DNA from: Sporosarcina sp.
GTDB taxonomy: Bacteria; Bacillota; Bacilli; Bacillales_A; Planococcaceae
Assembly: GCA_029263895.1 (NCBI GenBank)
Contig: JARIDO010000024.1
Span: 1 to 40,534 of the forward strand
Length of the DNA stretch: 40,534 bases
Direction: 5' to 3'
Shown: one piece after another, positions 28,339 to 38,491 of the stretch
Layout: each line of letters starts with the position of its first letter
Position numbering within the stretch: position 1 is the stretch's first letter
Translations under genes and position numbers: made by a program
Notes under the pieces: generated by a model
What the model saw: only the letters and a program-made list of their open reading frames with translations
Databases searched by the model: none
What the model was told of the DNA's origin: nothing

Positions 28339-29508
28339 TTACTCAACACGCGTTGGTCCAAATAAATTTACTAAATGTAATGCGATGGCACCCATCAGCG
28401 TTGCATCGTCACCAAATTTAGTGATGACGACTTCCGTTTTCTTAGCAAGAGGTGTCAATCCACGCTGTTCTATCGTTTGACGAATGACCGGTAAAAGTAC
28501 TTTTTCAGCTTTCGTTACGCCACCACCAAGAACAATTTTTTGCGGATTCATTACATGAATAAGATTCGTTAATCCAATGCCGATAATCGTAGCTGTTTCT
28601 TCTAATAATGTTGTATATTCACGATTCCCTTTAACTGCTAACGCATAAACCTCTTCCGCTGAAATCTCCTGTCGGTTTGATAGCTCCCTCGCACGTTTCG
28701 CAATTGCAGGACCTGTCGTAAATGTTTGCAAGCAACCTCGGTTTCCACATTCACAAACTTCGCCATGTAAATCGATTGTCATATGCCCTACTTCTCCTGC
28801 GATATGTTGAGCACCATGATATAACTCTCCATCAATAATCATTCCAGCACCGACGCCTAGACCCAAATTCATCACTAACATATTTTCGATTTGACCGTGA
28901 TCACCAAACCAAGATTCTCCTAATGCCATCGCCCGTGCATCGTTTTCAACTTCCACTTCTAAATCAAACTCATTTTCAAGTTGTTCTTTAATAGAAATAT
29001 TTGTTAACCCTAAGTTAGGTGCATAAAGAGATGTTCCTGTTTCAACATCTACCACACCATGCATCGCTACACCAATTCCAATAATATTTTTACTGTTAGA
29101 TGAACTAGCAGCTAAACAACTATGAATGCACTCTTTTAAAATGCTTACAAATACTTCATTTGTAATTGGCATGATTAAATCCCTTGTAACTCGATTACAA
29201 ATCGTTCCTGATAAATCAGCCAATACACATTCAATTGCATCCGGTCCAGAGTCGACTCCAATAATGTAAAATTCATGATTATTAATCTGAAGCATCGTCG
29301 GTTTTCTCCCACCTTGAGATTCACCCAACTGACTTTCTATAACAATTCCCTGATCAATTAATTCCTTCACATTACTACTAACCGTAGGAGGGGTTAAATT
29401 TGTCTCTTTCGCGATTTGCGCCCGTGATATCGGGGCACTCGTTCGAATTTTATTTAAAATAATTGATTTGTTAACTGATTTCATCCACTGGAATGTACCT
29501 TTGCGCAA
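28339..29508 (-). CDS. ROK-family transcriptional repressor (NagC/XylR type)
   Basis: A 389-aa protein with an N-terminal winged helix (SRAQIAKETNLTPPTVSSNV, residues about 29-48) and a ROK sugar-kinase-like effector domain: GVDSGPDAIECVLADLSG, NDARAMALGESWFGD, the hinge EVGHMTIDLHG and the zinc site CECGNRGCLQTF. The start is TTG 29508 with GGGAGGG 7 nt upstream. It is divergent from galK across an 18-bp palindrome at 29752-29769, so control of the gal operon is the natural guess. The nagA remnant directly downstream raises the alternative that it once served an amino-sugar operon. Confidence 0.9.
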   Translation of the reverse strand: MRKGTFQWMKSVNKSIILNKIRTSAPISRAQIAKETNLTPPTVSSNVKELIDQGIVIESQLGESQGGRKPTMLQINNHEFYIIGVDSGPDAIECVLADLSGTICNRVTRDLIMPITNEVFVSILKECIHSCLAASSSNSKNIIGIGVAMHGVVDVETGTSLYAPNLGLTNISIKEQLENEFDLEVEVENDARAMALGESWFGDHGQIENMLVMNLGLGVGAGMIIDGELYHGAQHIAGEVGHMTIDLHGEVCECGNRGCLQTFTTGPAIAKRARELSNRQEISAEEVYALAVKGNREYTTLLEETATIIGIGLTNLIHVMNPQKIVLGGGVTKAEKVLLPVIRQTIEQRGLTPLAKKTEVVITKFGDDATLMGAIALHLVNLFGPTRVE

Positions 29509-29586
29509 TGGTTTGCCCTCCCTTCGTTTTCTTTATAATTGGTTGAATTTCATAATTTCTTATTTAAATTTGAAAGCGGCAGGTGG

Positions 29587-29680
29587 ATAGCGCCCGAAAA
29601 ACTGGTCGTCCGCCCGCAAAACCAAAATAGCGACCGAAAACATACCGATTTCGCCCGTAAAAGAACTCACTCCGTCTATA
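29587..29680 (+). repeat. Phased array 3: short run of the same core
   Basis: Four clear cores (CGCCCGAAAA, CGCCCGCAAA, CGACCGAAAA, CGCCCGTAAA) with CCG at 29594, 29614, 29634 and 29655, and a degenerate fifth at 29676. Spacings are 20, 20, 21 and 21, in register with arrays 1 and 2. It lies between the ROK gene and the gal promoter region. Confidence 0.7.
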
Positions 29681-29741
29681 GTCACATGTACCGATGACAA
29701 AGAATCATTACATTAAAATAAAATTGAATAATTAATTACAG

Positions 29742-29769
29742 TATAGTACAGTTAACTTAATTAAGTTAA
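29742..29769 (+). promoter_or_regulatory. gal operon -10 box and palindromic operator
   Basis: TATAGT (29742-29747) is a good -10 box, though no strong -35 is seen at the right distance. The perfect palindrome TTAACTTAATTAAGTTAA (29752-29769) follows at once, with another half-site TTAACT just downstream (29774-29779). The site would block transcription when bound and is the likely ROK-repressor target. Confidence 0.6.
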
Positions 29770-29797
29770 TTTATTAACTTTCGGGAGGCTATTTATT

Positions 29798-30982
29798 TTG
29801 AGGAATCAACAATTACTCAATACTTTCCAAACCATTTTTTCAACAACTGAGACACCACGTATATTTTTTGCGCCAGGTAGGATCAACTTGATTGGAGAGC
29901 ATACAGATTACAATGGTGGTCATGTTTTCCCTGCTTCCATCTCTTATGGTACGTATGCACTTGTTCAAAAGCGGAACGATCAAAAATTACGTTTCTACTC
30001 ACAAAACTTTTCTCATACAGGTATCATCGAATGCAATCTTGCCGAGCTCGACTATCTACAACGAGACGGGTGGGCAAACTTCCCTAAAGGCATGATAAAA
30101 TTTATGCAAGAACGTGGTTACAACATAGCTACTGGTATGGACATTTTATATTACGGTGTCATTCCAAATGGCGCTGGTCTTTCTTCGTCCGCCTCAATTG
30201 AAATGCTCACAGGTGTTGTATTAGAAGGATTATATAATCTTACGATAGATCGCGTTGACATGATTTTACTTGGACAGAAGGTTGAAAATGATTATATTGG
30301 TGTCAACAGTGGAATTATGGACCAATTTGCAATCGGTAAAGGTAAGAAAGATCATGCTTTATTACTAAATTGTGAAACGTTGGAGTATACATACACTCCC
30401 CTTGAGCTGAAAATCCATCAAATTATTATTATGAATACAAATAAGCAACGAACATTGTCGAGTTCAAAATACAATGAACGTCGCGCACAATGCGAACACG
30501 CATTAGCCAATTTACAAACAGAACTACCCATTAAGAGCTTAGGTGATCTGACAGTTGAACAGTTTGAACAATGGAAACATCTTATAAAAGATAAAACCCA
30601 TCAAAAGCGTGCAAAACATGCCGTCTATGAAAATGTTCGAACAATCGAAGCGCTTCAAAAGCTTAACGACGGTAAGCTTGCTGATTTTGGAAAACTGATG
30701 AATGAATCGCATGCTTCACTTCAAAATGATTATGAAGTTACAGGTCTTGAACTGGATACACTTGTAAGTGCAGCGCAGCAACAATCTGGTGTTATTGGTG
30801 CGCGCATGACTGGAGCTGGATTTGGTGGCTGTGCCATCGCAATTGTTGAAAAGGAACATGTCGATCGTTTCAAAATAATTGTCAATGACTATTACACAAA
30901 AATTGTCGGCTATCCAGCTACGTTTTACTTGGCAACAATCGGAGATGGTGCAAAAGAAATTACAGAGGAGTGGAGAGTATGA
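29798..30982 (+). CDS. galK: Galactokinase
   Basis: GalK phosphorylates galactose to galactose 1-phosphate, the entry of the Leloir pathway. The 394-aa GHMP kinase shows the galactose signature [15 protein letters not shown] near residue 28, the ATP loop [11 protein letters not shown], the catalytic-region [10 protein letters not shown] and the C-terminal [15 protein letters not shown]. The start is TTG 29798, with GGGAGG 9 nt upstream. It is the first gene of galKETM and its stop overlaps the galE start (ATGA). Confidence 0.96.
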   Translation: MRNQQLLNTFQTIFSTTETPRIFFAPGRINLIGEHTDYNGGHVFPASISYGTYALVQKRNDQKLRFYSQNFSHTGIIECNLAELDYLQRDGWANFPKGMIKFMQERGYNIATGMDILYYGVIPNGAGLSSSASIEMLTGVVLEGLYNLTIDRVDMILLGQKVENDYIGVNSGIMDQFAIGKGKKDHALLLNCETLEYTYTPLELKIHQIIIMNTNKQRTLSSSKYNERRAQCEHALANLQTELPIKSLGDLTVEQFEQWKHLIKDKTHQKRAKHAVYENVRTIEALQKLNDGKLADFGKLMNESHASLQNDYEVTGLELDTLVSAAQQQSGVIGARMTGAGFGGCAIAIVEKEHVDRFKIIVNDYYTKIVGYPATFYLATIGDGAKEITEEWRV

Positions 30983-31983
30983 GTGTATTAGTTTTAGGTG
31001 GTGCGGGATACATTGGTTCGCACGCTGTCTATCAGTTGATCGATCAACAATCGGATGTCGTTGTGATTGATAATTTACAAACTGGTCATCCAGAAGCAAT
31101 TCACCCTCTTGCAAAATTTTATGAAGGCGATATTCGGGACATTGACTTTATGCGTTCTGTTTTCAATAAGGAATCCATTGATGCTGTCATGCATTTCGCA
31201 GCGAATTCTTTAGTTGGAGAGTCAATGGAAAAACCTCTTGAATACTTTGATAATAACGTTTATGGTACGCAAGTATTGTTGAAAGTTATGACAGAATTCA
31301 ATGTAAAGAAAATCGTATTTTCATCTACTGCAGCAACCTATGGCGAACCTGAATTTGTACCGATTACTGAAGAAATGACTACAAACCCAACAAATACATA
31401 CGGCGAAACGAAGCTCATGATGGAAAAAATGATGAAATGGTGTGAACGAGCATATGGCATTCAATATGTAGCATTACGTTATTTCAATGTTGCTGGCGCA
31501 AGAGAATCAGGTGAAATCGGCGAAGACCATACTCCTGAAACACATCTTGTTCCCATTATTTTAGAAGCAGCTCTAGGCAAACGTTCTCACATTACCATCT
31601 TCGGTGAAGATTATAATACGTCAGATGGCACGTGCATTCGCGATTATGTTCATGTTGAAGATCTCATACAAGCACATCTTCTAGCACTATCCTATTTACA
31701 AGATGGTGGTAGCAGTGATGTCTTCAATCTTGGTAGCAGTCAAGGCTTTTCAGTAAAGGAAATGATTAATGCCGCAAGAACTGTAACAGGTAAAGATATT
31801 TCAGTTAAAATGGGCGAACGTCGTGCAGGTGATCCGAGTGTACTCATTGCAAGTTCCACGAAAGCAAACACCATTTTAGGATGGGCGCCAAAGCGGACAT
31901 CTATCGACAAAATCATTCAAGATGCTTGGAACTGGCATGTTTCAAATCCGAATGGTTATGACAAGGTCGTGACAAACGAATGA
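30979..31983 (+). CDS. galE: UDP-glucose 4-epimerase
   Basis: GalE interconverts UDP-galactose and UDP-glucose. It is a short-chain dehydrogenase-like protein of 334 aa, with the NAD loop GGAGYIGSH at residues 7-15, the active-site Ser region FSSTAATYG and YGETKLMME (the YxxxK pair), and the late [14 protein letters not shown] chose ATG 30979, which overlaps the galK stop by 4 nt, over an in-frame GTG at 30970. GAGGAG lies upstream within galK. Its own stop overlaps the galT start in the same way. Confidence 0.96.
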   Translation: MSVLVLGGAGYIGSHAVYQLIDQQSDVVVIDNLQTGHPEAIHPLAKFYEGDIRDIDFMRSVFNKESIDAVMHFAANSLVGESMEKPLEYFDNNVYGTQVLLKVMTEFNVKKIVFSSTAATYGEPEFVPITEEMTTNPTNTYGETKLMMEKMMKWCERAYGIQYVALRYFNVAGARESGEIGEDHTPETHLVPIILEAALGKRSHITIFGEDYNTSDGTCIRDYVHVEDLIQAHLLALSYLQDGGSSDVFNLGSSQGFSVKEMINAARTVTGKDISVKMGERRAGDPSVLIASSTKANTILGWAPKRTSIDKIIQDAWNWHVSNPNGYDKVVTNE

Positions 31984-33458
31984 TTGAAAACATAATACGA
32001 AGCCTTGTTCAAAAAGCAGCAGACGCTCAGTTAATTGATGAGTTAGATAAAGTATATGCAACAAACCGTGTGCTTGCGCTGTTACAACTTGAATCTCTAT
32101 CAACACAGCCAGAACAACTATTAGATGATTCCATCCCTAATTTACTTAATAAATTAGTACAGTTTGCAATTGAAACGAAAGTCATCGACGATGTGTTCGA
32201 CGATAAAGAGATACTGTCAGCTACAATTATGAATTGTTTTGTCGCAAGACCGTCTGCCGTTAATAAAAAATTTCAACTACATTATCAAAATTCACCTAAA
32301 GAAGCGACTGATTACTTTTATGCGTTAAGTAAGAACAGTAATTACATTCAAATGAACCGCATTGCCAAGAACATTCAATTTAAGTCGACAACCGTGTATG
32401 GAGAAATGGACATTACAATTAATATGTCTAAACCTGAAAAAGACCCTGAACAAATTAAGCGTGAAAGTCAGTTGACGCGTAAAGTTGACTATCCTAACTG
32501 TGTTCTCTGTATTGAAAACGAAGGTTATGCCGGACGTACGGGTTATGCAGCAAGAGCAAATCATCGCATGATCGAAGTCCCTTTAGGGAATGAAAAATGG
32601 TATTTACAATATTCGCCGTATGTTTACTACAATGAACACAGTATTTTACTTGCAAAAGAACATCGCGATATGAAAATAAGTCAACACACATTCGAACGGT
32701 TACTGCTATTCATCGAGAAATTCCCACATTACTTTATTGGCTCAAATGCAGATTTACCTATCGTAGGTGGCTCCATATTAAATCATGACCATTACCAAGC
32801 AGGACGGTATGACTTTTCAATGACACATGCAGCAAGCGCTTGTTCTTTCTCACTTGAACAGTTTCCTACTATTTCTGCATCAATTCTAGATTGGCCTGTC
32901 ACAACAATTCGACTGCAATGCGACGAAATCGAACCACTCGTTACTGCTGCAACACATATTCTTTCAACTTGGCAACAATACCGTGATGAACAAGGCGATA
33001 TTGTACCGTTTAGCGGCGACATCCCTCATAACACTATTACGCCGATTGCACGTATGCGGGATTCGAAATTCGAATTAGATCTTGTGTTAAGAAACAATCG
33101 AACAACTGATGAGCATCCACTAGGAATCTTTCACCCTCATGCGGATGTCCATCACATTAAAAAAGAAAATATCGGCCTCATTGAAGTGATGGGATTAGCC
33201 GTTTTACCTGCTCGTCTAAAAGAAGAATTACAAGACATAAAACAATTTTTACTCGGTAAAGAGAATACCGTAGCACCATACCATATGGAATGGGCTCAAC
33301 AATTAAAACACAGTTATGGGACGCTATCAAATCGCGAACAAGTTGACGGGATTGTCGAAAAAGAACTGGGCAATAAATTCGCGAAAGTGCTAGGAGATAC
33401 GGGCGTTTTCAAATCACTAGAGGATGGTCAACGCTTCATTCACGCATTAAACAAATAG
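31980..33458 (+). CDS. galT: UDP-glucose-hexose-1-phosphate uridylyltransferase, type II
   Basis: GalT swaps UMP between UDP-glucose and galactose 1-phosphate. At 492 aa it belongs to the long Firmicutes-type (GalT2) family and not to the short HIT-like enzyme. Markers are the YVNCVLC-like [16 protein letters not shown], the active-site region [18 protein letters not shown] and the late [17 protein letters not shown]. The start ATG 31980 overlaps the galE stop (ATGA), and only a weak AAGGTCGTGA site is seen, so translation probably depends on coupling. Confidence 0.94.
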   Translation: MIENIIRSLVQKAADAQLIDELDKVYATNRVLALLQLESLSTQPEQLLDDSIPNLLNKLVQFAIETKVIDDVFDDKEILSATIMNCFVARPSAVNKKFQLHYQNSPKEATDYFYALSKNSNYIQMNRIAKNIQFKSTTVYGEMDITINMSKPEKDPEQIKRESQLTRKVDYPNCVLCIENEGYAGRTGYAARANHRMIEVPLGNEKWYLQYSPYVYYNEHSILLAKEHRDMKISQHTFERLLLFIEKFPHYFIGSNADLPIVGGSILNHDHYQAGRYDFSMTHAASACSFSLEQFPTISASILDWPVTTIRLQCDEIEPLVTAATHILSTWQQYRDEQGDIVPFSGDIPHNTITPIARMRDSKFELDLVLRNNRTTDEHPLGIFHPHADVHHIKKENIGLIEVMGLAVLPARLKEELQDIKQFLLGKENTVAPYHMEWAQQLKHSYGTLSNREQVDGIVEKELGNKFAKVLGDTGVFKSLEDGQRFIHALNK

Positions 33459-33470
33459 GTGGTTGAGAAT

Positions 33471-34508
33471 ATGAACATCGAAACGGAAACGATTGTCAAT
33501 GACTGGACACTATTTACATTGACAAACTCAACGAATATGCGCGTTTGTTTACTAGACTTTGGCGCAACATTAACAGACATAACTGTTTCAAATCGAAATC
33601 ATCAATTCGAAAATGTCGTCCTTAGTTATGAAGATTATAATGATTATGCAACGAAGGGCAATTATTTTGGCTCTGTTATTGGTCGAGTGGCAGGCAGGAT
33701 ACAAAACGCATCCTTTACAATTGGGAACGAAGCTTATTCCTTAGAAAAAAACAAAGGACAACATCATATTCACGGTGGTTCACAAGGGTTCCATCAAGCC
33801 ATTTGGCAAGCTCGCACTTTTCAAACAACCGACACAGTTGGCGTAACATTTACGCATACAAGCCCAGATGGAGAAGGCGGCTATCCTGGTACAGTAGCTG
33901 TTTCAGTAAGCTATACATTAACCGACAATAACGAACTAACAATTGACTACTCAGCTACTTCAGATAAAACAACTGCATTGTCGCTTACGAATCATTGTTA
34001 TTTCAACTTAAGTGGAATAGGTACAACGACGATTCACAATCATCACGTCACAATGAATGCCGATGAATTTGTTGAGCTTGGTAAAGAGCTTATCCCCACG
34101 GGTAGAAAAATAACTGTAGACGGATCACCCTTTGACTTTCGGAACGGCCGAAATCTAGCTGATGGCATTCATTCTTCATCATCTCAAAATGCGATTGCCA
34201 GTCACGGCTATGATCACTACTTTATATTCAAAGACAATGAAAATGGAGAAATTATCGTCAACGATGAAAAGAGCGGACGAAAAATGACTGTCCATACAAA
34301 TCAGCCGGGGGTAGTCATGTACACGTCCAATACCCTTAAAGATTATTTTCAATTAAATGGTGGAGCATCAAAGCCCTATCTAGGCGTTTGCTTTGAGACA
34401 CAAGGTTCCCCTGCCTCACTACATCACGAAGGATTTCCAACAGTGCTATTACAAGCGAATGAAACGTATGAAAAACAAACGATGTTTGCATTTGACTATG
34501 AAAATTAG
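33471..34508 (+). CDS. galM: Aldose 1-epimerase (galactose mutarotase)
   Basis: GalM interconverts alpha and beta galactose so that GalK can use it. The 345-aa beta-sandwich protein shows HHIHGGSQGFHQAIW with a catalytic-type His, TNHCYFNLSG with the second His, and the C-terminal GVCFETQGSP carrying the catalytic Glu. The frame is open to GTG 33459, but ATG 33471 has AGGTGG 8 nt upstream and is preferred. It follows galT by 12 nt and is the last gene of the operon. Confidence 0.94.
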   Translation: MNIETETIVNDWTLFTLTNSTNMRVCLLDFGATLTDITVSNRNHQFENVVLSYEDYNDYATKGNYFGSVIGRVAGRIQNASFTIGNEAYSLEKNKGQHHIHGGSQGFHQAIWQARTFQTTDTVGVTFTHTSPDGEGGYPGTVAVSVSYTLTDNNELTIDYSATSDKTTALSLTNHCYFNLSGIGTTTIHNHHVTMNADEFVELGKELIPTGRKITVDGSPFDFRNGRNLADGIHSSSSQNAIASHGYDHYFIFKDNENGEIIVNDEKSGRKMTVHTNQPGVVMYTSNTLKDYFQLNGGASKPYLGVCFETQGSPASLHHEGFPTVLLQANETYEKQTMFAFDYEN

Positions 34509-34511
34509 ATT

Positions 34512-34553
34512 AAAAAAGTGTGTTGAATGCGCACAATACGCAACCAACACACT
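34512..34553 (-). terminator. Terminator between galM and the cyclase-family gene
   Basis: Arms AGTGTGTTG / CAACACACT with an inner TGCG / CGCA helix. The six-residue T-run is on the minus strand, so it mainly serves the minus-strand hydrolase gene; the hairpin may also slow galM read-through. Confidence 0.65.
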
Positions 34554-34568
34554 ATCCAATCATTCCCG

Positions 34569-35192
34569 TTAGATAGAAGGAACATTATCAAACAATAACA
34601 CTCGTGCAGGCGCTGCGTCCGTACCCGTTAGTTTTAAAGGTGCAGCAACCATGAAATAATCGCCTTGCTCAACATCTTTTAAGCGCAGCCCTTCGATAAT
34701 AATAATATTGTTATCAAATAATGTTTTGTGCGTTGGGTGTCCTTCTTGGCTTCTTTCTACGCCTAGTGCATCTATTCCAACGCCCCGAACGCCAATTTCA
34801 CTCAGATAGGATGCGCCGTCTTTTGCGAGGTAAATAAAGTCATAGTTAAAATGTTCGTCGAACGAATTCTTCGTTTTGAATAAAACAAAATCATTTTTAT
34901 GAATATCAAATTGTTGTAAATCTTTTTCAGAAATGCCATCGTTCACAGTCATTAGGTCAAGCACCTTACATTGACCAACTAAACTTTCAAGGCTAACTGA
35001 TTCGAACGTTTCGCCATCTGTTACCATATGCAAAGGTGCATCAATATGCGTACCTGTATGGACATCTAACTCGAGTCTAGTTTCTGTTACATAACCGTTT
35101 GTTACACGATTTAATGTCGGTTGTTTTTCTGGTTTGTCTTTGTAAACCGTCATACCTTCATAAATTGTACTTGTCACATCATACATCTTCAT
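34569..35192 (-). CDS. Cyclase-family metal-dependent hydrolase (kynurenine formamidase-like)
   Basis: A 207-aa member of the putative cyclase family (the KynB fold). The metal-binding motif HTGTHIDAPLH is clear near residue 45, followed by the downstream His/Glu region VGIDALGVERSQEGHPTHKTL. Family members hydrolyse N-formylkynurenine, isatin or similar amides. No tryptophan-degradation gene is nearby, so the substrate is open. The start is ATG 35192; ATG 35186 is also possible and neither has a strong Shine-Dalgarno. It is a single gene, divergent from zwf and convergent with the gal operon. Confidence 0.85.
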   Translation of the reverse strand: MKMYDVTSTIYEGMTVYKDKPEKQPTLNRVTNGYVTETRLELDVHTGTHIDAPLHMVTDGETFESVSLESLVGQCKVLDLMTVNDGISEKDLQQFDIHKNDFVLFKTKNSFDEHFNYDFIYLAKDGASYLSEIGVRGVGIDALGVERSQEGHPTHKTLFDNNIIIIEGLRLKDVEQGDYFMVAAPLKLTGTDAAPARVLLFDNVPSI

Positions 35193-35337
35193 TTTGGCAA
35201 CCCGTCCTTTGTTTGCATATTCTGTATCTATCTAACCATCCTTGTATCACACTTTGCAAGCCGTCTAGCAAAATCCTTTAAAATCGATGTTCTCAAGTCA
35301 CGTTTAACGTATCACACTGTATCGGAGGTAATGAGCC

Positions 35338-36801
35338 ATGTCGAACACCAACAATCAAAATGCTAGTCATGAATGGCAAACCGAAAACATGACATTTGTT
35401 TTATTTGGCGCAACAGGAGATCTAGCAAAACGTAAGTTATTCCCAGCGCTCTACAATCTCTATGTAGACAACAAGCTTCCAACAACACTTTCAATTGTTT
35501 GTTTGGGCAGGGGCGATTATTGTGACACTGACTTTCTAACAAAGGTTGAAGATGCCCTTACTCGATTTTCAAGACGAACGATTGAACCGCAAACATTACA
35601 AAAGTTCTTATCCGCATTTCGGTATTGCAAGTTTGACGCTACAAACGAAGATTCCTACAGACATTTGAATGAATTAATTCAATCCCGTGAGCAACAATTG
35701 TCTCTACCAGAAAACCGACTTTTCTACTTATCTGTCGCACCTACTTTAATCGAAAGAATTGCTACAGGTCTTGATGCTAGCGGAATTAATCATACAGCAG
35801 GATGGAAACGATTAATCGTCGAAAAGCCATTTGGCAATGATCTGAAGTCAGCGCAGCAGTTAAATAAAACATTAAGCCAGTTCTTCCATGATGATGAAGT
35901 CTATCGAATCGATCACTTTTTAGGAAAACCGATTGTTCAAAACTTGACGTCACTAGTGTCTCGTAATCCTGTTTTCAACTCACTGTTAACACATGAAAAC
36001 ATTGCCAATGTCCAAATTACCGCTTTTGAAACAGTTGGGGTTGAGACACGGGCTGAATTTTACGACGAAGTAGGGGCACTCCTTGATATGGTTCAGAATC
36101 ATCTTTTGCAACTCGTCATGATGACAGCATTACATTTACCTGAACAAGCGACAGCACAGGAAATTAGAGCAAAAAAAGTAGCCATTATGAAAGCCATTCG
36201 AAGCATCTCAAAAGAAGATGTCGCACGCGAAGTTGTTCGAGGACAATATGAAGCTGGCACAATTTCCAATGAATCTGTCTTAGGCTACAAAGAAGAACCA
36301 GGAGTAAGTACAATTTCAACAACTGATACTTATTTTGCTGCTCGACTGTATATTGACAATGCACATTGGAAAGACATTCCTTTCTACATACGTACCGGAA
36401 AAAGGACGACTTCTAAATCGACGAAAATTGTTATCGAATTCAAAACAGAAACGGATACGCCAAATTTACTTGTGATTGACATCGGACCGCATCAAGGACT
36501 GTCTTTAACGATCAATGTCAAAAATCCGACAACGAAACAATTTGAGCCTGCTACACTCACATTCCAAAGTTCTACAGAGAACGAACCCGAAGCCTATGAA
36601 CTACTGTTATTCGATGCTTGTGTTGGGAATGCTACATTTTTCGCGAATTGGCAAGAGCTTGAATTATCATGGCAATGGATTCAACCCATTTTAGAAACAT
36701 TCCAACAAAACACAGTTCCACTAGCCCCATACATTGCCGGCTCAAATGGACCAATAGAAGCAACTGAACTGATACAGCAACAGCAATTCACATGGTGGTA
36801 G
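35338..36801 (+). CDS. zwf: Glucose-6-phosphate 1-dehydrogenase
   Basis: Zwf oxidises glucose 6-phosphate to 6-phosphogluconolactone and makes NADPH, the entry to the oxidative pentose phosphate pathway. The 487 residues include the coenzyme loop FGATGDLAKRKLFPALYNL, the conserved EKPFG and the active-site RIDHFLGKPIVQN with catalytic His. The start ATG 35338 has GGAGG 9 nt upstream. gnd follows 50 nt later on the same strand with no terminator between, so the two very likely form an operon. The lactonase gene is not here. Confidence 0.96.
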   Translation: MSNTNNQNASHEWQTENMTFVLFGATGDLAKRKLFPALYNLYVDNKLPTTLSIVCLGRGDYCDTDFLTKVEDALTRFSRRTIEPQTLQKFLSAFRYCKFDATNEDSYRHLNELIQSREQQLSLPENRLFYLSVAPTLIERIATGLDASGINHTAGWKRLIVEKPFGNDLKSAQQLNKTLSQFFHDDEVYRIDHFLGKPIVQNLTSLVSRNPVFNSLLTHENIANVQITAFETVGVETRAEFYDEVGALLDMVQNHLLQLVMMTALHLPEQATAQEIRAKKVAIMKAIRSISKEDVAREVVRGQYEAGTISNESVLGYKEEPGVSTISTTDTYFAARLYIDNAHWKDIPFYIRTGKRTTSKSTKIVIEFKTETDTPNLLVIDIGPHQGLSLTINVKNPTTKQFEPATLTFQSSTENEPEAYELLLFDACVGNATFFANWQELELSWQWIQPILETFQQNTVPLAPYIAGSNGPIEATELIQQQQFTWW

Positions 36802-36851
36802 ACAAAAACGGTGCTAGAAGTGAAGATGATATGAGGAAATGAGGGAGTAAA

Positions 36852-38267
36852 ATGACTAAACAACAAATGGGTGTCATTGGCTTAGGCGTAATGGGCAAGA
36901 ATTTAGCGCTCAATATAGAAAGCAAAGGATATTCAATCGCTGTTTATGATTATTGGACAGATCGTACGGAACAATTTTGCGCAAAAGAAGATGCGACGAA
37001 AAACATTTTGGGTGCCGGTAGGCTTGAAGAGTTTGTCTCTTCACTAGCTACTCCGCGCAAAATATTACTGATGGTTCAAGCAGGCGAAATAACCGATAAC
37101 GTTATCAATGACCTAGTCCCCCTCCTACAACAAGGAGATATTGTAATCGATGGCGGAAACACATTATATACAGACACGAATAGACGTTCAGAAGCGTTAA
37201 AAGAATCAGGTATTTACTTTATTGGAACGGGGGTTTCTGGCGGTGAAGAAGGTGCACGTTTCGGTCCTTCGATTATGCCAGGTGGTTCAAAAGAAGCCTA
37301 TGAACAAGTGAAGCCTATACTCGATGCAATCGCCGCAAAGGTTGATGGCAGCCCATGTAGCACATATATCGGTCCAGAAGGAGCCGGTCATTATGTAAAA
37401 ATGGTTCACAACGGTATCGAATACGGAGATATGCAACTCATCTCTGAGGCATACTTTATGATGAAACATGCCCTTGGCTTTGACGCGCAAAAATTGCATA
37501 GTACTTTTAGCGAATGGAACAAAGGTGAACTAAACAGTTATCTCATCGAAATCACTGCTGACATTTTCACAAAAATGGATGACGAAACAGGTGAACCCCT
37601 TATCGACAAAATCCTTGATGTAGCCGGTCAAAAAGGGACAGGTAAATGGACAAGTCAAAATGCATTAGATCTTGGCGTTTCCCTACCAATCATTACAGAA
37701 TCCGTTTTCGCACGATTTATCTCTTCGCTTAAAGAAGAACGTAGCCAGGCGAGTGAAAAACTTCAAGGACCTAAACTTACGCGTCATACCGACAATGAAG
37801 TTGATGTAGTGGAAGCGATTCGCAAAGCGCTTTATATGAGTAAAATTTGCTCATATGCACAAGGATTTGCTCAAATGCGTGCAGCGTCTAAAAAATACGG
37901 TTGGCATATTCCCTATGGGGATGTCGCCATGATTTTTCGTGGTGGTTGTATTATTCGTGCACAATTTCTACAAAACATCAAAAATGCTTTTGACGAAAAT
38001 AACGAATTGCCTAATTTATTACTAGATCCTTATTTCCAATCCATCGTAGTTGAATACCAACAAGCGCTGCGGGACGTTGTCATTTTAGCGATTCAACATG
38101 GTATTCCTACGCCAGCATTCTCGAGTGCTTTAGCCTATTACGATAGCTACCGTACCGAAACATTGCCTGCCAACCTCATTCAGGCACAACGTGATTATTT
38201 TGGTGCACATACGTACGAACGCATTGACAAAGAAGGTACATTCCATACTGAATGGACAAAGAAATAA
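36852..38267 (+). CDS. gnd: 6-phosphogluconate dehydrogenase, decarboxylating
   Basis: Gnd converts 6-phosphogluconate to ribulose 5-phosphate and CO2 with NADP. The 471-aa protein has the N-terminal [17 protein letters not shown] dinucleotide loop, [19 protein letters not shown], the catalytic-Lys region [16 protein letters not shown], and the family signature [19 protein letters not shown]. The length fits the long, NADP-dependent form. The start ATG 36852 follows GAGGGAG. A strong terminator follows. Confidence 0.97.
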   Translation: MTKQQMGVIGLGVMGKNLALNIESKGYSIAVYDYWTDRTEQFCAKEDATKNILGAGRLEEFVSSLATPRKILLMVQAGEITDNVINDLVPLLQQGDIVIDGGNTLYTDTNRRSEALKESGIYFIGTGVSGGEEGARFGPSIMPGGSKEAYEQVKPILDAIAAKVDGSPCSTYIGPEGAGHYVKMVHNGIEYGDMQLISEAYFMMKHALGFDAQKLHSTFSEWNKGELNSYLIEITADIFTKMDDETGEPLIDKILDVAGQKGTGKWTSQNALDLGVSLPIITESVFARFISSLKEERSQASEKLQGPKLTRHTDNEVDVVEAIRKALYMSKICSYAQGFAQMRAASKKYGWHIPYGDVAMIFRGGCIIRAQFLQNIKNAFDENNELPNLLLDPYFQSIVVEYQQALRDVVILAIQHGIPTPAFSSALAYYDSYRTETLPANLIQAQRDYFGAHTYERIDKEGTFHTEWTKK

Positions 38268-38292
38268 TGACGCTTTGATGCATTCATTACTG

Positions 38293-38330
38293 ACAAAAAG
38301 AACGATACAACCTTGTATCGTTCTTTTTGT
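38293..38330 (+). terminator. Terminator of zwf-gnd
   Basis: An 18-bp perfect stem ACAAAAAGAACGATACAA / TTGTATCGTTCTTTTTGT with a CC loop, about 25 nt after the gnd stop. Confidence 0.85.
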
Positions 38331-38491
38331 GCTTCTATAAACAAACTCTGAAATTCTCATATTTACAAATCACTATATTTCTTCCAAAAAATTCTTTAAT
38401 TTTCTTACTTCAATGGTATGATAGACTTATGTCTTTTTTCACACTTTTTATCTAGAGAAGGACTTAAGATACATAGAACGGAGGAGTATGA

